A stretch of 64,000 nucleotides of DNA from Mucilaginibacter sp. PAMC 26640 (GCA_001596135.1 CP014773.1:1922001-1986000), one strand, 5' to 3'; counted from the first letter of the stretch, positions 27,604-36,591 are shown. Made by a program: numbers and translations. The notes: generated from the sequence alone by a model not told the origin.

Positions 27604-29493
27604 ATGTCAACATTAACAGTTCAAGGTCACGGAGTCGTTCATCACGAAGAAGATCACGGACACCACCATAAAGAGACTTTCCTGAACAAATACATCTTCA
27701 GTATGGATCACAAGATGATCGCCAAGCAATTCCTGGTGACAGGTATTACCATGGCTTTTATCGCGATGATCTTATCTATCTTGTTTAGGATCCAATTGGC
27801 TTACCCTGAAAAAGAATTCCCTTTAATGGAAACATTACTAGGTCGTTTTGCACCGGGTGGGCGTTTAGATTCCAATTTTTATTTAGCCCTTGTAACTATA
27901 CATGGTACCATCATGGTATTCTTTGTTCTTACAGCAGGGTTAAGCGGTACTTTTAGCAATCTGCTAATTCCATTACAGTTAGGTGCACGCGATATGGCTT
28001 CGCCATTTATGAACATGCTTTCTTACTGGTTCTTTTTTACAGCCAGTGTAGTAATGTTGTCTTCATTCTTAGTACAAAAGGGCCCTGCAAGTGGTGGCTG
28101 GACGATTTATCCACCTTTGTCTGCTTTGCCTAAAGCTATGCCGGGTTCTGGTATGGGTATGACCTTGTGGCTCATCAGTATGGTGTTATTTATTGCATCA
28201 TCATTAATGGGTGCTATCAATTATGTAAGTACAGTATTAAATATGCGTACTAAAGGGATGGACCTTTGGAAGATGCCTTTAACTATATGGGCGTTCTTCC
28301 TAACCGCTATCCTGGGTATTCTTGCATTCCCGGTTTTGGTTGCCGGTGTTGTGTTATTGATTTTTGACCGTAGCTTCGGTACAAGTTTTTACCTTTCAGA
28401 GATCGTTATCGGCGGTAATAGCGTACAGCCGTTTGAAGGCGGTAGCCCTATTTTGTTCCAGCATTTATTCTGGTTCCTGGGCCACCCTGAGGTGTATATT
28501 GTAATCATGCCGGCAATGGGTATCTCGTCGGAGGTTATGTCTGTGAACTCTCGTAAGCCTATCTTCGGTTATCATGCAATGGTTTACTCTTTAATAGGTA
28601 TTACTGTATTATCGTTCATCGTATGGGGACACCATATGTTTGTAACGGGTATGAATCCGTTTTTGGGTGGTGTGTTTATGATCACGACATTGATCATTGC
28701 AGTACCATCAGCTGTAAAAACATTTAACTGGCTTGCAACTTTATGGAGAGGTAATATCCGCTTTACTGCAGCTATGCTGTTTGCTATCGGTATGGTGTCG
28801 TTCTTTATCTCAGGTGGTTTAACAGGTATTTTCTTGGGTAACGCTGCGCTTGACATTAACCTGCACGATACTTATTTTGTGGTTGCTCACTTCCACCTGG
28901 TGATGGGCTCCGCTGCTATATTTGGTATGTTGGCTGGGGTTTACCATTGGTTCCCTAAAATGTACGGTCGTTTAATGAATGAAAAATTAGGCTACCTGCA
29001 CTTTTGGTTAACCTTTATTGGTGCTTACCTGGTGTTCTTCCCGATGCACTTTATGGGTCTTGATGGCGTGCCACGCCGTTACTATGCATTCACCGAGTTT
29101 GAATCTATGAAACGGTGGTTGTCAGTAAATGTATTTATTACATGGGCGGCAATTATGTCGGCATGTGCTCAGGTAGCTTTCCTTATCAACTTTGTGTATT
29201 CGATGTTCTGGGGTAAGAAAACTACACAAAACCCTTGGGAGGCAAATACATTGGAGTGGACAGCACCTGTTGAGCATATCCATGGCAACTGGCCCGGGGA
29301 GATTCCAACTGTTTATCGTTGGCCATATGACTATAGTAAGCCTGGAGCAGATGAAGATTACATCCTGCAAACTGTGCCATTATCTCAAACAATGAGCTCT
29401 AACCTTCCGCATGATTTTGAAGATAATCCTGCTGGTTTAGAGGCGCACGCTACATGGACCAGCACTCAAAAAAGCAACGAAGAGGTAAAATAA
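27604..29493 (+). CDS. coxA: Cytochrome c oxidase subunit I (haem-copper oxidase, A-type)
   Basis: The catalytic, proton-pumping subunit, reducing O2 to water at the haem a3-CuB site. It has 629 residues and about 12 helices plus N-terminal and C-terminal tails. The CuB and crosslinked Tyr region is FWFLGHPEVYIVIMPAMG, the two CuB histidines are in WGHHMF, and the haem a and a3 histidines are in HDTYFVVAHFHLVMG. The Glu of GHPEVY marks an A1-type D-channel. It lies 19 bases after coxB and is followed by a hairpin. Confidence 0.98.
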   Translation: MSTLTVQGHGVVHHEEDHGHHHKETFLNKYIFSMDHKMIAKQFLVTGITMAFIAMILSILFRIQLAYPEKEFPLMETLLGRFAPGGRLDSNFYLALVTIHGTIMVFFVLTAGLSGTFSNLLIPLQLGARDMASPFMNMLSYWFFFTASVVMLSSFLVQKGPASGGWTIYPPLSALPKAMPGSGMGMTLWLISMVLFIASSLMGAINYVSTVLNMRTKGMDLWKMPLTIWAFFLTAILGILAFPVLVAGVVLLIFDRSFGTSFYLSEIVIGGNSVQPFEGGSPILFQHLFWFLGHPEVYIVIMPAMGISSEVMSVNSRKPIFGYHAMVYSLIGITVLSFIVWGHHMFVTGMNPFLGGVFMITTLIIAVPSAVKTFNWLATLWRGNIRFTAAMLFAIGMVSFFISGGLTGIFLGNAALDINLHDTYFVVAHFHLVMGSAAIFGMLAGVYHWFPKMYGRLMNEKLGYLHFWLTFIGAYLVFFPMHFMGLDGVPRRYYAFTEFESMKRWLSVNVFITWAAIMSACAQVAFLINFVYSMFWGKKTTQNPWEANTLEWTAPVEHIHGNWPGEIPTVYRWPYDYSKPGADEDYILQTVPLSQTMSSNLPHDFEDNPAGLEAHATWTSTQKSNEEVK

Positions 29494-29514
29494 TTTAAAT
29501 ACTGATCTGATCTT

Positions 29515-29566
29515 TTAGGGTATCTGTGCCGGAACTAAAACTCCACAGCAGATACCCTAATTTTTT
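29515..29566 (+). terminator. Hairpin with T-run between coxA and ctaA (terminator or attenuator)
   Basis: A 12-base perfect stem (TTAGGGTATCTG at 29515-29526, CAGATACCCTAA at 29549-29560) with a 22-base loop and six Ts. It could end the act-cox transcript or lower expression of the assembly and subunit III genes downstream, which start 13 bases later. Confidence 0.75.
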
Positions 29567-29578
29567 AGAAATATTTTG

Positions 29579-30640
29579 ATGGGCATAAACGCATCCGGTT
29601 ACACATTTTTAAGAATTAATCTCATTACTATCATACTGCTTTTTGTATTAATACTGGCAGGGGGTGTGGTGCGCAGTACCGGCTCAGGCATGGGATGCCC
29701 CGATTGGCCTAAATGTTTTGGCCAATATATCCCGCCAACCAGCGTATCAGATTTACCAGCTAATTACAAGGAGAATTATGCTGATAAACGATTGGCTAAA
29801 AATCAAAAATTTGCCAGGATGTTGGATGTATTTGGGTATAGCGATTTAGCGTCGCGGATCAGAAACGACCGGTCTATTTTGGTTCCTGAAGAGTTCAACA
29901 GCGCCCGAACCTGGACAGAATATATTAACCGTTTGATTGGCGCTATATCAGGCCTATTTCTGCTGCTTACAGCTGTCTACTCTTTCAAATATTGGAATAG
30001 CAACAAGCTCATTTCGATATTGAGTGTGCTTAATGTTATTATGGTTGGTTTACAGGCCTGGTTAGGGTCTATCGTGGTTTCTACTAATCTCGTTGCCTGG
30101 ATAGTTACTGTGCATATGCTGCTTGCATTGGCTATTTTGGCTATTAGCATAGCAACTTATCACATGGCTAAAGTTAGCGGAAGGTATAAATTTAGTGTGA
30201 AACCACTAGTTGCGATAGTAACGTTATTGGTTTTAGCGTTAAGTATCCTCCAAATAACCTTCGGGACTGAAGTACGCGAAAAAATAGATGCAGTAGCAAG
30301 TCATCTGGAAGGAAGTTATCGCGATAGCTGGACAAGCAAGGCGGGAGAGATTTTTACCCAGCACAGGGATATGGCCATGCTGGTATTGGTTTTGAATGTA
30401 GTTTTGTACGCATTGATTCGAAGAACTTTTAACCGGCATTCTATTCAGCAGCAGCTGATGAGCTTTACATTTTTAATGCTCATGTTGCAAATAGTGACCG
30501 GCATTTTATTATCCTATTTGGCACTACCTCCGTTCGCACAGGCGGCGCATATTGTATTGGCTAGTCTGGTTTTTGGGGCACAATTTTATTTGCTGTTGAA
30601 TTTATTTAGTTCGGTAAACGCGCAGGAGGGGAGCAGATGA
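29579..30640 (+). CDS. ctaA: Haem A synthase (CtaA/Cox15 family)
   Basis: Oxidises the haem O methyl group to the formyl of haem A, needed by the aa3 oxidase. The frame can begin at a TTG, but the ATG at 29579 is better. It has 353 residues, about eight helices, the N-terminal motif LILAGGVVRSTGSGMGCPDWPKCFGQYIPP, and haem-ligand regions at WTEYINRLIGAISG and IFTQHRDMAMLVLV. The stop overlaps the next start by four bases (ATGA). Confidence 0.93.
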   Translation: MGINASGYTFLRINLITIILLFVLILAGGVVRSTGSGMGCPDWPKCFGQYIPPTSVSDLPANYKENYADKRLAKNQKFARMLDVFGYSDLASRIRNDRSILVPEEFNSARTWTEYINRLIGAISGLFLLLTAVYSFKYWNSNKLISILSVLNVIMVGLQAWLGSIVVSTNLVAWIVTVHMLLALAILAISIATYHMAKVSGRYKFSVKPLVAIVTLLVLALSILQITFGTEVREKIDAVASHLEGSYRDSWTSKAGEIFTQHRDMAMLVLVLNVVLYALIRRTFNRHSIQQQLMSFTFLMLMLQIVTGILLSYLALPPFAQAAHIVLASLVFGAQFYLLLNLFSSVNAQEGSR

Positions 30641-31533
30641 AGTGGAGTGATTTTAGTAAACTGATAAAGTTGAGGCTTACCTTTTTGGTTACGTTCTCGG
30701 CTTCTATATCCTTTATCATTGCGGTAAAGGCAAATGGGGGCGACACCTGGGGTTCACTATACAGCAGCACCATGTGGATCAACTGGATCAAATTGGTTAT
30801 TGGTGGTTTCCTGGTAACATCTGCAGCAAATTGCTTTAATGAAGTAATTGAAGTGAAGTTGGATAGGTTAATGAAACGTACTATGGACAGGCCAATGCCG
30901 GCGGGCAGAATGACCACCGGTCAAGGCCTTGTTTTAGGCTTAGGTATGGGTATGGTTGGTACTTACCTTTTGGGTACTTTGAATTTGCTTACAGGCTTAT
31001 TATCGGTATTCTCCATTATATTATACGCTTTTGCTTACACACCATTGAAGCGGCACTCGGCAATAGCTGTTTTTGTTGGTGCAATTCCAGGCGCACTACC
31101 TGCTTTGATAGGTTACGTAGCTGGTCAGCCGCATGGGCGGATAGATACTATTGCATTGATTTTATTTAGTATTCAATTTGTGTGGCAGTTCGTGCATTTC
31201 TGGGCCATAGCCTGGGTGCTGGATGATGATTACAAACTGGCGGGGTTCCGTTTGCTGCCAACTGGTAAAAGAGATAGGGCTAGTGCGGCAATTACCTTTA
31301 TCTTTGCGATTATAATGGTGCCGGTTAGCCTGTTGCCAACATTTTACGGTTACGGCGGTTACTATGTTGGAGGGGTATCATTAATAATGAGTATGATATT
31401 TTTATACCAGGCATTTAACCTGCTGCGCACGCTCGAAATTGGGGCGGCCCGCAAGTTAATGTTTGGCTCTTTTTATTACCTGCCAGTAGTGCAGCTAATG
31501 TTTTTATTTGATTTTTTAGGAAACGTGAAATGA
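30637..31533 (+). CDS. ctaB: Protohaem IX farnesyltransferase (haem O synthase)
   Basis: Transfers farnesyl to haem B to make haem O, the substrate of CtaA. A 298-residue UbiA-family membrane enzyme with both Asp-rich regions: NCFNEVIEVKLDRLMKRTMDRPMPAGRM near residue 68 and WAIAWVLDDDYKLAGFRLLP near 190. It overlaps ctaA by four bases on one side and the next gene by four on the other, so translation is tightly coupled. Confidence 0.96.
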   Translation: MKWSDFSKLIKLRLTFLVTFSASISFIIAVKANGGDTWGSLYSSTMWINWIKLVIGGFLVTSAANCFNEVIEVKLDRLMKRTMDRPMPAGRMTTGQGLVLGLGMGMVGTYLLGTLNLLTGLLSVFSIILYAFAYTPLKRHSAIAVFVGAIPGALPALIGYVAGQPHGRIDTIALILFSIQFVWQFVHFWAIAWVLDDDYKLAGFRLLPTGKRDRASAAITFIFAIIMVPVSLLPTFYGYGGYYVGGVSLIMSMIFLYQAFNLLRTLEIGAARKLMFGSFYYLPVVQLMFLFDFLGNVK

Positions 31534-32111
31534 TGGCTAAGATAGAACAGGAAGATAAACTTCAACTGGCGCCGAAGAAATTCAATATGTGGATTTTCGT
31601 ATTCACATCGTTTATGTTTTTTGCTGCTTTAACCAGCGGATTCATTGTATACGCGGGGGGGCATGGTACTGGCATGAACATAAAGCTGCCTGCTATATTC
31701 ACTTACAGCACCGCAATTATTATCCTAAGCAGCATTACCATGTATATGTCTTCTGCAGCAGCACGAGGATTGCAGTTTGGTAAACAGCGATTATACTTAT
31801 GGATCACACTGTCACTTGGTGTGGCTTTTTTTGCTGTACAAACTTACGCCTGGCTTATTCTGTTGCCGGGTATGGGCGTATATTTTACCAATCCGAATGC
31901 GTCTCAGTCTTTTTTATATGTGTTCATCTGGACGCATTTATTACACATTCTAGCCGGCGTGCTGCTTTTAGCTAACACGCTTTTCCGCAGTTATAGGAAC
32001 ACGCCACAGGTTAAGAATTTATTTGGAATGCAGATGTCCTCTATATTTTGGCATTTTGTCGATATTATATGGATTTATCTGTATGTTTTTTTACTTTTGA
32101 ACCAATATTAA
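31530..32111 (+). CDS. Cytochrome c oxidase subunit III-like protein (short, first copy)
   Basis: A 193-residue membrane protein with five helices. The C-terminal QMSSIFWHFVDIIWIYLYVFLLLNQY and the middle VFIWTHLLHILAGVLLL are the subunit III (PF00510) motifs. Its N-terminus is short and it lacks the glutamate-rich N-terminal helices of full-length COX3. It starts inside the ctaB stop codon and ends seven bases before a second subunit III gene. Confidence 0.9.
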   Translation: MMAKIEQEDKLQLAPKKFNMWIFVFTSFMFFAALTSGFIVYAGGHGTGMNIKLPAIFTYSTAIIILSSITMYMSSAAARGLQFGKQRLYLWITLSLGVAFFAVQTYAWLILLPGMGVYFTNPNASQSFLYVFIWTHLLHILAGVLLLANTLFRSYRNTPQVKNLFGMQMSSIFWHFVDIIWIYLYVFLLLNQY

Positions 32112-32118
32112 CAAACAC

Positions 32119-32829
32119 ATGAGTGCACAAGTATCACCTATTGATGAAGTAAAAACCACACCATGGTCTGGCGGCAAATCGCCGTTTGATGTAGAGTATG
32201 GTAAAATGATGATGTGGTTTTTCCTCCTTTCGGATGCGTTTACCTTTTCCTCGTTATTGATCGCCTATGGCGCGCTGCGTTTCAGCGCCAACAGCTGGCC
32301 GGCAGCCGACCTGATATTCCAATCTGTACCGGGCATGATAGAGCATGGTGCTCCGTTGGTGTTCGTAGGCCTAATGACTTTTATCCTTATTCTTAGTTCG
32401 GTAACCATGGTACTGGCGGTTGAAGCAGGTCATCGCATGGCCCGCACGGAAGTTATTTGGTGGATGGTAGCTACAATTATTGGCGGGTTTACCTTTTTGG
32501 GTTGCCAGGCATTAGAATGGAACCATTTACACAGCGAAGGATTCTGGTGGGGAACTATTCCTCATGAGCTTAGCGAGTATTTCCATAAGCCATCACCTGT
32601 ATCTGAAACTTACACACAGCAGTTTGCTAATCTTTTCTTTACCATTACCGGTTTTCATGGTTTCCACGTATTTAGCGGCGTAATCATCAACATTATTATC
32701 CTGGTAAACGTATTAGTAGGTACCTATCAAAAACGTGGCAGCTATTTAATGATAGAAAAAGTCGGCCTTTACTGGCACTTTGTGGACCTTGTTTGGGTAT
32801 TCGTATTTACTTTCTTCTATTTAGTTTAA
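32119..32829 (+). CDS. coxC: Cytochrome c oxidase subunit III (second copy)
   Basis: A 236-residue membrane protein. The helices carry FDVEYGKMMMWFFLLSDAFTFSSLLIAYGALR, LVFVGLMTFILILSSVTMVLAVEAG, NLFFTITGFHGFHVFSGVIINIIIL and a terminal YWHFVDLVWVFVFTFFYLV. These match bacterial subunit III. It is longer and closer to the standard protein than its neighbour. Subunit III stabilises subunit I and its proton uptake. A two-copy arrangement recurs in Bacteroidota. Confidence 0.94.
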   Translation: MSAQVSPIDEVKTTPWSGGKSPFDVEYGKMMMWFFLLSDAFTFSSLLIAYGALRFSANSWPAADLIFQSVPGMIEHGAPLVFVGLMTFILILSSVTMVLAVEAGHRMARTEVIWWMVATIIGGFTFLGCQALEWNHLHSEGFWWGTIPHELSEYFHKPSPVSETYTQQFANLFFTITGFHGFHVFSGVIINIIILVNVLVGTYQKRGSYLMIEKVGLYWHFVDLVWVFVFTFFYLV

Positions 32830-32850
32830 AAATTTTAACTGATCGATCAT

Positions 32851-33192
32851 ATGTCAGAACACAACGAAGCTCATGCAGAGCACGGCGAACACGAAGGAAT
32901 GACCAAGAAGAAGATCTTTCAGATCTTCGGTGTATTATTAGGTATTACCGTTGTCGAATTTATTATAGCACTTTGGTTAGTCCCTAAAGGATTTATACCG
33001 TTGCATTTTGCAAACCCAATTTATATAGTGTTAACATTGGCTAAGGCATTTTACATCATAGCTTACTTTATGCACTTAAAGTTTGAAAAAATAGGTTTGA
33101 TGCTTGCAGTTGTTGTACCTGTTTTATTCATTATTGGGCTTATACTTGTATTGACCAACGAAAGCCATTACTGGGTGGATTTGAGATTATAA
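32851..33192 (+). CDS. Cytochrome c oxidase subunit IV family protein (COX4_pro-like)
   Basis: A 113-residue protein with a His- and Glu-rich hydrophilic head (MSEHNEAHAEHGEHEG) followed by three hydrophobic helices (about 24-45, 50-75 and 80-102). The helix pair FIPLHFANPIYIVLTLAKAFYIIAYFMHLKFE is typical of bacterial subunit IV (PF03626). It is an accessory membrane subunit. Its stop shares one base with the next ATG (TAATG). Confidence 0.9.
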   Translation: MSEHNEAHAEHGEHEGMTKKKIFQIFGVLLGITVVEFIIALWLVPKGFIPLHFANPIYIVLTLAKAFYIIAYFMHLKFEKIGLMLAVVVPVLFIIGLILVLTNESHYWVDLRL

Positions 33193-33890
33193 TGCGCAAA
33201 GCAGCCATCTTTAAAAAGATATTGATCCTGGTAATGATATTAGCATTACCGGGATTTTTATATTATTTGCTAACCGCAAAGGGCAAAAACAGATATAAAC
33301 CACTTCCGTTTTATGGTTCAAAGGCAGTTGCCAAAACCGGCCATAAATTTCATGGTAAATTCATCCCTGATACCATTTATCATAAGCTCGATGACTTCCA
33401 ACTAACCGATCAAAACGGAAAAGTAGTATCTTCTAAGTCGTTCGATAAAAAGATTTTTGTACTTGCTTTTTTTTATAGCCGTTGCCCAGGCGTTTGCACT
33501 ACAGTGAATAGTAACATGGATAGCCTGGCCATAAACTACGCTAAAAACAAAATGGTGTATTTTAATTCGGTGACGGTAGACCCTACCTATGATACGCAAC
33601 CTGTACTGAAGAAATACGCCGGACAATTTAAACCGGACGAAAAATGGCGTTTCTTAACCGGCGATACTGCTACGATATATAACCTGGCACGTAATGGCGT
33701 ATTGTTAAATGCCTTAAAAGCAGGCGACGGTAGTTTTGTGCTCGATGACAAGCTGGTATTGATAGATGCAGAGAAAAGGATCAGGGGCTATTATTCGGGC
33801 ACCTCGCGTACAGAGGTAATTAAATTGAAGGACGAGATTAAAGTGCTGATATCCGAAGAACTACGCAAAGTTGATAAGGCGCTATATTAG
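33192..33890 (+). CDS. SCO1/SenC-family protein without the usual copper-ligand histidine
   Basis: A 232-residue membrane-anchored thioredoxin-fold protein (anchor at about 7-28). SCO proteins deliver copper to the CuA site of subunit II. The copper cysteines are present (FFYSRCPGVCTTVNSNMDSL, C-x3-C), with SVTVDPTYDTQPVLKKYA and WRFLTGD. Where relatives carry a histidine just before the VLVD-type strand, this protein reads SFVLDDKLVLIDAEKRIRGYYSGT, so the third ligand seems lost. A redox rather than copper-carrying role is possible. It ends the cox gene run. Confidence 0.9.
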   Translation: MRKAAIFKKILILVMILALPGFLYYLLTAKGKNRYKPLPFYGSKAVAKTGHKFHGKFIPDTIYHKLDDFQLTDQNGKVVSSKSFDKKIFVLAFFYSRCPGVCTTVNSNMDSLAINYAKNKMVYFNSVTVDPTYDTQPVLKKYAGQFKPDEKWRFLTGDTATIYNLARNGVLLNALKAGDGSFVLDDKLVLIDAEKRIRGYYSGTSRTEVIKLKDEIKVLISEELRKVDKALY

Positions 33891-33976
33891 GCGTAAACGC
33901 TTACATTTAAGGTGCGGATCAACTATATACCATGATCTGTTCATTTCTTTTTCTGATGTCTTGAATCTAAAATAAC

Positions 33977-34552
33977 ATGACTGATAAATTTATATTTCGT
34001 TTCGTTGCAGGGGTTACAATCTTTGTTGTAGCGGTTGTGATCGTGTTAAACCGTCACCTTATCCCAGGCCCTGCGGTAGCTCCTTCATTTACACCATACC
34101 TTCCATTACTTAACGCGGTACTTAACGGCACTTGCAGTGTCCTTCTATTGATATCTCTATACTTTATTAAAAAAGGAAATATCGCTGTCCACAAGCGGCT
34201 GAACATCGTTACATTTTGCCTGTCATCGTTATTCCTGGTATCTTACATCCTTTTTCACTACCTGATGCGTACGGATACTTTTTATGGCGACGCAAATGGT
34301 GATGGCATTTTGGCTGCGGACGAAAAGGCGGCGGCGGGCGGGCTACGCACGCTGTATCTGTCAATACTGATTCCACACATTGTGCTGGCTGCCGGTGTTT
34401 TACCTTTAATTCTGTTAAGTTTTTATCAGGGTTTGCTAATGCAGGTCGAAAAACATAAGAAACTGGTAAGATGGGCGTTTCCTATATGGTTATTTGTAAC
34501 AGTATCCGGAGTTGTCGTATATTTGATGATCTCTCCGTATTACCATTTTTAA
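33977..34552 (+). CDS. DUF420 family membrane protein
   Basis: A 191-residue integral membrane protein with about five helices and the DUF420 pattern: PFLPLLNAVLNGT-like segment PYLPLLNAVLNGTCSVLLLISLYFIKKGNIAVHKRLN, then FHYLMRTDTFYGD and SILIPHIVLAAGVLPLILLS. DUF420 genes are commonly next to SCO and cytochrome oxidase genes, where a role in copper-centre assembly has been proposed. It is separated from the SCO gene by 86 bases. Confidence 0.9.
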   Translation: MTDKFIFRFVAGVTIFVVAVVIVLNRHLIPGPAVAPSFTPYLPLLNAVLNGTCSVLLLISLYFIKKGNIAVHKRLNIVTFCLSSLFLVSYILFHYLMRTDTFYGDANGDGILAADEKAAAGGLRTLYLSILIPHIVLAAGVLPLILLSFYQGLLMQVEKHKKLVRWAFPIWLFVTVSGVVVYLMISPYYHF

Positions 34553-34564
34553 TTAAACTGATTC

Positions 34565-34840
34565 ATGAAAACGATCAAATATTTATTGCTGGCAATCACT
34601 TTTGGTTTATTGGTGTGCAGTGTTGTGCCGGTTAAAGCGCAGTGTGCTATGTGTACTGCAACTGTTGAGTCTAATTCTAAAAGTGGTAACAAAGCTACTA
34701 ATGGGCTCAATGCTGGTATCATGTATCTTTTGGCAGCACCCTATTTGGCTGTAGCAGTTTGTGGATATATCTGGTATAAAAAATATCGCCGTAAAGAGGT
34801 TACGCTGGATATTCGTAAAGAGAAGCTTAACTTAAACTAA
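34565..34840 (+). CDS. Small exported membrane protein with a CxxC motif (91 aa)
   Basis: A signal peptide (MKTIKYLLLAITFGLLVCSVVPVKAQ) gives a mature N-terminus beginning CAMCTATVESN, so a C-x-x-C pair lies right at the mature end outside the cytoplasm. One transmembrane helix (NAGIMYLLAAPYLAVAVCGYIWYKKYRR) and a short cytoplasmic tail follow. I do not recognise a named family. Its place 12 bases after DUF420 and behind the SCO gene suggests a role with copper or thiol chemistry of the oxidase. Confidence 0.8.
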   Translation: MKTIKYLLLAITFGLLVCSVVPVKAQCAMCTATVESNSKSGNKATNGLNAGIMYLLAAPYLAVAVCGYIWYKKYRRKEVTLDIRKEKLNLN

Positions 34841-34880
34841 ACTGCTGTAATAGCGTTGTTCAGTAAATTTAAGGCGAAGA

Positions 34881-35543
34881 ATGATCCAGGTACATACACT
34901 CGATTTTTTAAAAGAACTTGTAGAAAATAACAATCGCGAGTGGTTCCAGGCGAATAAAGAGCGATACGATAAAGCGCGGGAAAATGTTATTGAGCTGGCC
35001 GCTGGTCTGATTGCTAAGATCCATCAGGTAGACGCTGGTGTTAGCGCAGATCTCGATCCAAAGAAGAGTGTGATGCGTATTTACCGCGATATCCGTTTCA
35101 GCAAAAATAAAATTCCTTATAAAAACAATTTTGGCGTTAGTATCCCTTCACACGGTGTAAAACTGGGCGGTGTAGAATACTATTTACAGATTCAGCCCGG
35201 CAAATCATTCATTGCCGGCGGCTATTGGATGCCCGAGGCTGAACACCTTAAAGCTATCCGGCAGGAAATTGACTATAATGCGGCCGATCTGAAAAAAATA
35301 GTTGATGACCCTGAGTTCGTAAAATTATTTGGTGAACTCAGGAAACAGGATCAATTGAAAACAGCCCCGCGAGATTACAGCCCAGATAATGAGAATATAG
35401 AATTACTTAAGCTGAAAAGCTTTATTGTAATGCACCCTTTAACCGATAAGGATGTGTTAGGGGCTAAGCTTACAGATAAAATCTTAAACGCCTGTGAGAA
35501 ATTATATCCGCTGAACGTTTTCTTAAAGAACGCTATCGGTTAA
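34881..35543 (+). CDS. DUF2461 family protein (TIGR02453)
   Basis: A 220-residue soluble protein. It opens with the family's DFLKELVENNNREWFQANKERYDKARENV, then MRIYRDIRFSKNKIPYKNNFGVSI, YYLQIQPGKSFIAGGYWMPE and a C-terminal MHPLTDKDVLGAKL region. The function of DUF2461 is unknown. It is widespread in Bacteroidota. It lies 40 bases after the small CxxC gene and may be read from the same transcript. Confidence 0.93.
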   Translation: MIQVHTLDFLKELVENNNREWFQANKERYDKARENVIELAAGLIAKIHQVDAGVSADLDPKKSVMRIYRDIRFSKNKIPYKNNFGVSIPSHGVKLGGVEYYLQIQPGKSFIAGGYWMPEAEHLKAIRQEIDYNAADLKKIVDDPEFVKLFGELRKQDQLKTAPRDYSPDNENIELLKLKSFIVMHPLTDKDVLGAKLTDKILNACEKLYPLNVFLKNAIG

Positions 35544-35559
35544 CCCTAAATACTTAATT

Positions 35560-36366
35560 ATGAAACCAAAATACGTATTTCTAGCCGCATCTGTGATAAT
35601 GGCCCTGCATTCCTGTGTGGTATTATCCCCTAAAAAATATAAAGCCCTGTTGGCAGAGCGCGACTCATTGAACACAAGAACAGTGAGCCTCGAAACGGAA
35701 AGGACACAATTAATGGCAGATACCGCGCGGTTGAACGGTGATATTGTTACGTTGAAAAAAAATTATAACTCGCTTAATAATAGCTATAGCGCCAGTTCAT
35801 CAAAAGTAAACGAGCTTTCAACAGATCTGCAAAAACGTGAAGCACGGTTGAAAGAGGTTGAAGAGATTTTGCGCAAGCGGGATGAAGCGACCAACGCACT
35901 GCGTGATAAGTTACAAAAGGCTCTCCTTGGCTTTCAGCAAAGCGGCCTAAGCGTTGATATTCGCAATGGCAAGGTGTACGTGTCATTAACGGATAAACTG
36001 CTGTTCCCGTCGGGCAGTATTGTTATTGATGAGAAGGGCAAACAGGCGCTGAAGTCCTTGGCAGCGGTTTTAAATAAAGAGGCTGATATTAATATTGCAG
36101 TAGAAGGCCATACTGACAATAAAAAGGTTAAGAATTTGGGGCAGATAAAAGATAACTGGGATTTAAGCGTATTGCGTTCTACATCGGTAACGAGGTATTT
36201 AACCGAAGTCGAGATGGTAGATCCGCATAGATTAACAGCCACCGGAAAAGGCGAGTTTCAGGCAATAGACCCGGGAGAAACGCCGGAGTCGCTTTCTAAA
36301 AACCGTCGGATAGAAATTGTATTGACCCCTAAACTTGATGAGTTGTATAATCTGATTACAAAGTAA
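35560..36366 (+). CDS. OmpA-family lipoprotein with coiled coil
   Basis: A 268-residue lipoprotein (lipobox LHSC at about Cys19). Residues about 27-125 form a long coiled coil (AERDSLNTRTVSLETERTQL, then LQKREARLKEVEEILRKRDEATNAL). Residues about 135-265 form an OmpA C-terminal peptidoglycan-binding domain with INIAVEGHTDNKK, LSVLRSTSVTRYL, LTATGKGEFQAI and NRRIEIVL. It likely links the outer membrane or periplasm to peptidoglycan. A terminator follows. Confidence 0.93.
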   Translation: MKPKYVFLAASVIMALHSCVVLSPKKYKALLAERDSLNTRTVSLETERTQLMADTARLNGDIVTLKKNYNSLNNSYSASSSKVNELSTDLQKREARLKEVEEILRKRDEATNALRDKLQKALLGFQQSGLSVDIRNGKVYVSLTDKLLFPSGSIVIDEKGKQALKSLAAVLNKEADINIAVEGHTDNKKVKNLGQIKDNWDLSVLRSTSVTRYLTEVEMVDPHRLTATGKGEFQAIDPGETPESLSKNRRIEIVLTPKLDELYNLITK

Positions 36367-36385
36367 TTTTAGCCAGCCAATAAAT

Positions 36386-36414
36386 AAAATCCTCCTGCAA
36401 AGGGGGATTTTTTT
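36386..36414 (+). terminator. Rho-independent terminator
   Basis: The stem pairs AAAATCCTCC with GGGGGATTTT (one G-T pair), a loop of six bases, then a run of seven Ts counted from the end of the stem. It ends the transcript of the OmpA-like gene. Confidence 0.8.
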
Positions 36415-36591
36415 GTTAAGTAGTAAATCTCGCGCATCACGTATCATGTTATTAGATGATACATCTTTGAAAAAACCAGAAATTTATTGTTTTACTTTTT
36501 GCAAGTCGTATAGTCCTAACTATATGATTTTGCCTTTTTAATGGCTTGGGAAAGGTTGCCATTCACTGTTGATTGTCATAAATTATACTGC

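Noticed and set aside
29576..29581. TTG as start of ctaA
   Set aside because: The ATG at 29579 is the next codon and matches the expected N-terminus.
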